The notes below the pieces were generated by a model. The model saw only the letters and a program-made list of their open reading frames with translations. It was not told where the DNA came from and did no database searches. Made by a program: the position numbers and the translations under genes. This document shows, piece by piece, positions 41,584 through 47,500 of a stretch of DNA of 64,000 bases. Every line of letters starts with the position of its first letter. Within the stretch, counting starts at the first letter, position 1. This stretch comes from Sipunculus nudus (Eukaryota > Annelida > Sipuncula > Golfingiida > Sipunculidae). The stretch lies in assembly GCA_026874595.1 (NCBI GenBank), contig CM049309.1, positions 55,526,079 through 55,590,078 of the forward strand, read 5' to 3'.

Positions 41584-44500
41584 AAGATAGGATATATACG
41601 TGAATGTAGCTTCTTCCTAATAACAATATGTGATGTAAATATCAATTTCATTAATAAAGAGGAACGTCAGTATCATTCTTTTTGGATCGCTCACGTGCGC
41701 CTGTTTGTTATGGAAGTACTGACGTGCATGCGTATATACATATATTGACAGGTCTTAAAACCCAGAGCAACAAATGTACAGTGCATTTAGATTTATAAAT
41801 CGTCATGGTTATATTAAAGTAAGTGTTATATCCCTATTCATTAGCAATCAATCGATACGACCAATACAGCATGCAACGCATTTCGGTTATCGTATCGACG
41901 CCGTGTATCGATTCGTATCGATATATCAATATATTGATACAGCCCTAGTGTTAATCAATAATATTATCTTTAGATTTTGTGAAAATCATTTGAAAAACGA
42001 GGAATAACAACGATCGTGTTTCACTTTAAAACTCGGCTCTTGTTCAGCCGACCCAGATCTGGTTTGAGTAGCCTAAGAGTTGTTTGGGAATGGGTTAATA
42101 GCTTTCGTTCCCTGCGTGCACAATCAAAATGAATCCAAAACAACCAGCTTACAACATTTATCATCAGGTATTAGAGTACCGTTTCATTTGTTAATTCAGG
42201 AATGAATGATATAAATTGCCATGAAAGACAGTCCGGCGTCCGCGAGCATATGAACGAGAGAAACATGCATGTATGGACAGATGCCGCGGGCAGGGTGTCT
42301 AACAAGTACCGGAGTGACAGGTACAACGGACCTTTCTACCCAGTCGACCAGGAGGACCAAGGTTGAAAACATTGTCACAATATATTTAAAAATGCTACAT
42401 ACGTTGGAAAACTTCTGCTTCGTGGACCAGTGTAGGGAGCAGGGAGAATACACCTGATAGATACAAGATTTAAAAACAGACATTACAAATGTTGTTATTG
42501 TGAGAAATTATATTCTGTTTACATTTTAAACGGTAATTTTCAAATCTGAATCAGGTGATTTTTTTTCTGTTTGGTTTTAGATGTATTTTAGTGTATCGAT
42601 ATATTTTAGGAACACTTCAGTGCAAAACTGTGTTGCTAAATCAGAAATGTAAGCTCGGTTTACAGTTAGGTAACGTTTTCGTCTGCACTTACCCAGGTAA
42701 AATTGCACAGATTTTGGTCAATCGAATGTATATAAATATTTGACCAAGAATTATGATTTAAGTGTCGCCTGAATAATTCCAAGTACTTATCATATGTTGG
42801 TTTATATTTCAGTGCCTGTTGATAGATTTATTGAGAAGCTTGAATGTAAGATTCAGGCCGTGAAAGTTTTTGAGAAATCGATGTTTCCAAAGAGACATCA
42901 CTATGCCAACAGCCACCGAATCGATGATGTCATCCTTGATGTGGACGACCGGTGGCTGGTCACAGAGTAAGTGAACTGTAACTTTGCTTATTATTGTTTC
43001 TTTTTTTTTTCAACGTATCTTCTTATTTCTGTTCGCTTAAATTAAATAACAAAACTGTTTTAATGAATCAGTTAATTGTTCTGGCAGATGGAAAAACGCA
43101 ACACATGAATGTGGTTTGAGGGGTATGCATGGAAACGATGAAGTACTACACACGATGAAAGTGAGAATCATATACGATTATCTTAAAATACGTTTATCTC
43201 ATGTATAGTTATACTAATAACGAATTTCAAAACTTAGTAGGCATATGTATATAAATGTTAGGTCGAAGTTTCCTTATAATGCTTAATGCTGGTATATACA
43301 ATTCATACCTGATTAATTATATCGGTATTGCAAAAAAATTCTTAATTTGTTGGAATGACTTTCATTCCACATTTCTTTCAAATTCTTCAGATTGTTTAAA
43401 CTCCGTCATTTCAGGCTTTCTTTCTGGCACATGGTCCCGATTTTGCGAAAGAGAAAGAAGTTGAAGAATTTGAAAACATCGAACTATATAATATTATGGC
43501 ACGTGAGTATATTCTTTTAATGAGTTTGACTTTAATAGACTTTTATCAAACTGACACAAATGTATTTACCAGGACAGGTTATGTTAAATGAGAGCCTAAT
43601 ATAGGATAATATGATATGAAAAGTAGTTAATAATATTTAACAGTGTTGTGCTTATTTTTATCATTAGTTGTGTTGACCAGTAGGTTGTTTTGTTTAGTAA
43701 TGGAACATCGAACCTACTACGGTTTGCTATGATTAGTTGACGGAAGATTCTGGATGTCTAGAGGTTTCTAGGAGGCTTACCTGGTAACTTCTATGAAGAG
43801 AAGTGTGTAGAACTTTCGTTGACTAGAACTTTCCCGACGTTTCTTTGCGCCAGGTATATACAAAGGCCGGCTCTGTGGCCGGAGACAGGTAAATCAGTCA
43901 GTTGGGAAGTTTTTGCAGCCAGACGTGTTGTGAGTTGTAGATTTGCATCAAACGAGTTGTTATTTCAGTATCGCGTTAGGACAAGTGTTGGTCCTAGGAG
44001 TTAGCCGTTGAGGAAGATATAATTTTATAGACTGTGTATTTAAAAAAAATTAGAGCCAATTAACGGCGGGCGAAAGATTGGAGGCCAATGTGTGATAGGA
44101 GGCCAGTCTACGGCGGTTATGCCCAATTTTTGAACATTTCCGGAATAAACCTGTGTTTTGTTTACCCCTAGACATGTGTGATTATTTTGGACTTTTGCTT
44201 GAAAGTTCCCGGGAAATATATGTCCGCTGCGTGTGTGGTGTGACACAAACATTATTTTACACAATGTGACATATATTCACTATCAATTTTAAGGTGTGTT
44301 AAATATACAACCGGCACCAAACAACGGCACAGAAGGAGCTCTGTATCCGATTCTAAGGAGCCCTCCGCCACTTCCGGTTATTGATACTACAGACAGGTAC
44401 AGCGTCTGTGACTACAGAGGGTTGACTGAACACAACAACGCTTGTCCTTGTGGTCACGTGAGTTCCTTTTTTTGTTAATGTACTTAGATTTATAGATATA

Positions 44501-47500
44501 TCAGAAAGCTTGTAGATCCTACAGGGTACGACATAGTGTCTTTGTTAGCTGTTGATTCATTTTTAGGGTTTTGTATAAATCACTTATGCTCATATAAATT
44601 AAGTTAATTTTAGTACTATTTATTTTACATTGATATATGTACATAATAGGGGTAAACACCATTTTTGGGGCGCAGTGATCATAATTCTATATGTTTAAGG
44701 CCCCATCAGCTACGATTAGTTGGCATGCGGTATCAGATTTGTTCATAAATCCACGTGGGGTAATTATTCGGAGAGCTGTTAAACAGTACGCTGATGTGGA
44801 TACCTGATAGATCACGCTGTATCCGAAAGTCATGCATGTTGTAACCAGGTACAGCGCGGTATGGGGGTCATTTTGTCCACTGAAATAGTGAAATGACCAA
44901 GCATAGTGTAATAACGGAAAGACTTTAGGATGCCATCTTAATCAGAGGGCTGTTCATTAATATCCTCAACTTATGAAATAAAATAAATTTAAACTGTGGA
45001 TAACTTAATTTAATTGCTAGGCAATGTAAAATATATCTAAAAATGAAAATTTAATTTATTACGAATAACAGGGAAAAGAAATATAAAATATCAGAAGTTA
45101 CAGCTCAACAGGAGAGGGGGGGGGGGGGGGGGGGGGGGCTCCTCCCTCTGAATCCGCCACTGACATTACTACCAAAGGACGCGAATTCAATAATTGTGGA
45201 AATATTAATCTCTCGATAATCATTACATTGGTAACTTTTCATCTTCTCAAGCGTGATAATTCCCTGCCGGTCAGTCTTTATTAAAATGCATGTCTATGCC
45301 CGACTTCATCCCCAGTATAATGAATCTGACATCAGTGTGATATCAGTATCTGGGAATTTTTATGCCGTCTCCAAACAAGGAAGGACACATTTCTTATTGC
45401 ATAATCAGTGGGGCACGTATTTTTTATACTTTAAATGTGGACATATTGCTGCAGGACACAACAGCTGAGCTGAACGAGAGACTGAACAGATCAAAGATCC
45501 AAAACAATCAAAGTGTATCTGACCATCTGCCTCACGGGATGCCCGTCCTGACCAACAACGACACTGTCTGTATCCTGTACCATGACGACTACGTCTCAGC
45601 CTACAGCCATCAACGCAAGATGGCGCTCTGGTCAGCCTTCACCCTCAACAGAGATCAGGTGCTGTTTTAAGTTATCATAAATATCATAATCCAGATAGTA
45701 ATCAAAAGGTATAGCCAAGCTAACGGGGCTGCAATAATTATATGCATTACATCCATGAGCATTCTTAAGCGTATTTAGCTTTTATGATATTAGTGATCAC
45801 TTTATTATAAACATAATTAATAAAATAATAAAATAATTATTTATTTATGGAGTAAAATCCTCTCTGTATCTGTCATGGAGCTATTATTATATTAGTAATC
45901 ACCTTGGTATAAACAAATTTATTTATGGAGTAAAATACTCTTGAGGTAGTTATCTAGAACCGTCGTTCAAATTATATTGGCCGAAATTTGGAAAGAAAAC
46001 ATTTGAACATTATAATAACATCTGAAGTATCTTCAGACTTCTCACATGTCAGGGGTTGTTTCGTATGAAATATTTCAAGACTTGTCAAAATTGCCGATAT
46101 CGGTAAAAAGGATACCAGTCTTAATAAGCCTTTCTTTTATTAATAATAAATGACTTCACAAAAAAGCGTAGGGTGGTACATATCTTGATGAGTGGTTATG
46201 ATTACTTCAATTTCGATTTTGATATAATTACAGCTTTATGAATCGGAGGTTCTGACGGTGTACGTCAGTTATCACCACATGCGCACCCCTATTTCGTTTA
46301 ATATTGTTTTATATAATTTTAACTTTGTTTAAATACGTTGACAACCCTCCGACGATGTGACTAAAAAAATTTTATTTGAGTGAAAGTTTTGATAAGTATA
46401 CAGCTTTCGGACGCTGAAAAAAACAAAAACCTGTCAGATTTCCTCCGAGGGATGACCAATTATTCATTATTTTATCTTTAAGTCTTAATAAACTTACCAT
46501 TGAAAATCTTCGATTCCAAACTGTTATTGATCTAAACAGAGGGAACACCTTTCATAACTATGTTAAATACGATTACACTCTCTGATATGGAGGCACAAGA
46601 CGGTGTAAAAGTTGGGACCGAGTCCCAGGTGGACCATTTATTCAGCAATTAATCGAATCGTATGTTTTATACGCCTTCAGCTCTCAAACACGGAGATACA
46701 AAATTTTGTCAGATCTAAGCCCAAGGGGTTGACTATTTATTTTTTATTATACTAGATTTACGTTTTAATAAGTTTACACTTTCCGATATGGAGATACCGG
46801 ACTATGTTACATCTGGCTGCCCGGGTTGACAATTCTTTAATTATAATGCTTAGTTTATGTTTTAACCCTTTTACAGCTCTCCGACACAGAGATTCCAGAC
46901 TGCGTTAGATCTGACCCCCGGGTGGACCAGGCGGACCAGACGACCTGCGATGATTATACGTCCATGGAAGATCAGAGAATCACCCGAGTCAGTCTGTTCC
47001 CGCCAAGATTCAGCTCCTCAAACCAGACGATAGACGACGCCATGATCCTAACCAACAGCGTCCCCATGTACAACGGATCAGGTCAGGAGGAAAACTTGTT
47101 TCTAAAAAGTTACAAAAGTACATAGTCATGATATCCTGATCTTCAAATAACTAGTTTTTATGTAATTTGTGAAGGAGTTTAGCTGCATGGGGTAGAACCT
47201 ATCGTTTCGTTAGTATTAAATATTAACCATTGGCATTGTAATATTCGATTGCAAATTAGTAGCTCAGGGAGTAAACCCATTAGATATTCCGCCTAATGCG
47301 ACAGTATTTTGTCTTTAATGTCATTTAACTTCCCGACAATATTTCGAACAGATTAAGTATATATAGTATATGCGGTAAGGTATATGTTGTATAGTATATT
47401 TGATAAAAATAATAGTAGAATAATAAAATTGATAATAATAATAATAATAATAAAATCAATAATAATAAGAACATGAATAATATCAAACTACACACAATTT

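Noticed and set aside
42200..42311. Shorter exon using donor GTACAA at 42312
   Set aside because: It leaves two bases over and breaks the frame into 42813; the GTTGAA donor at 42362 fits phase and homology.
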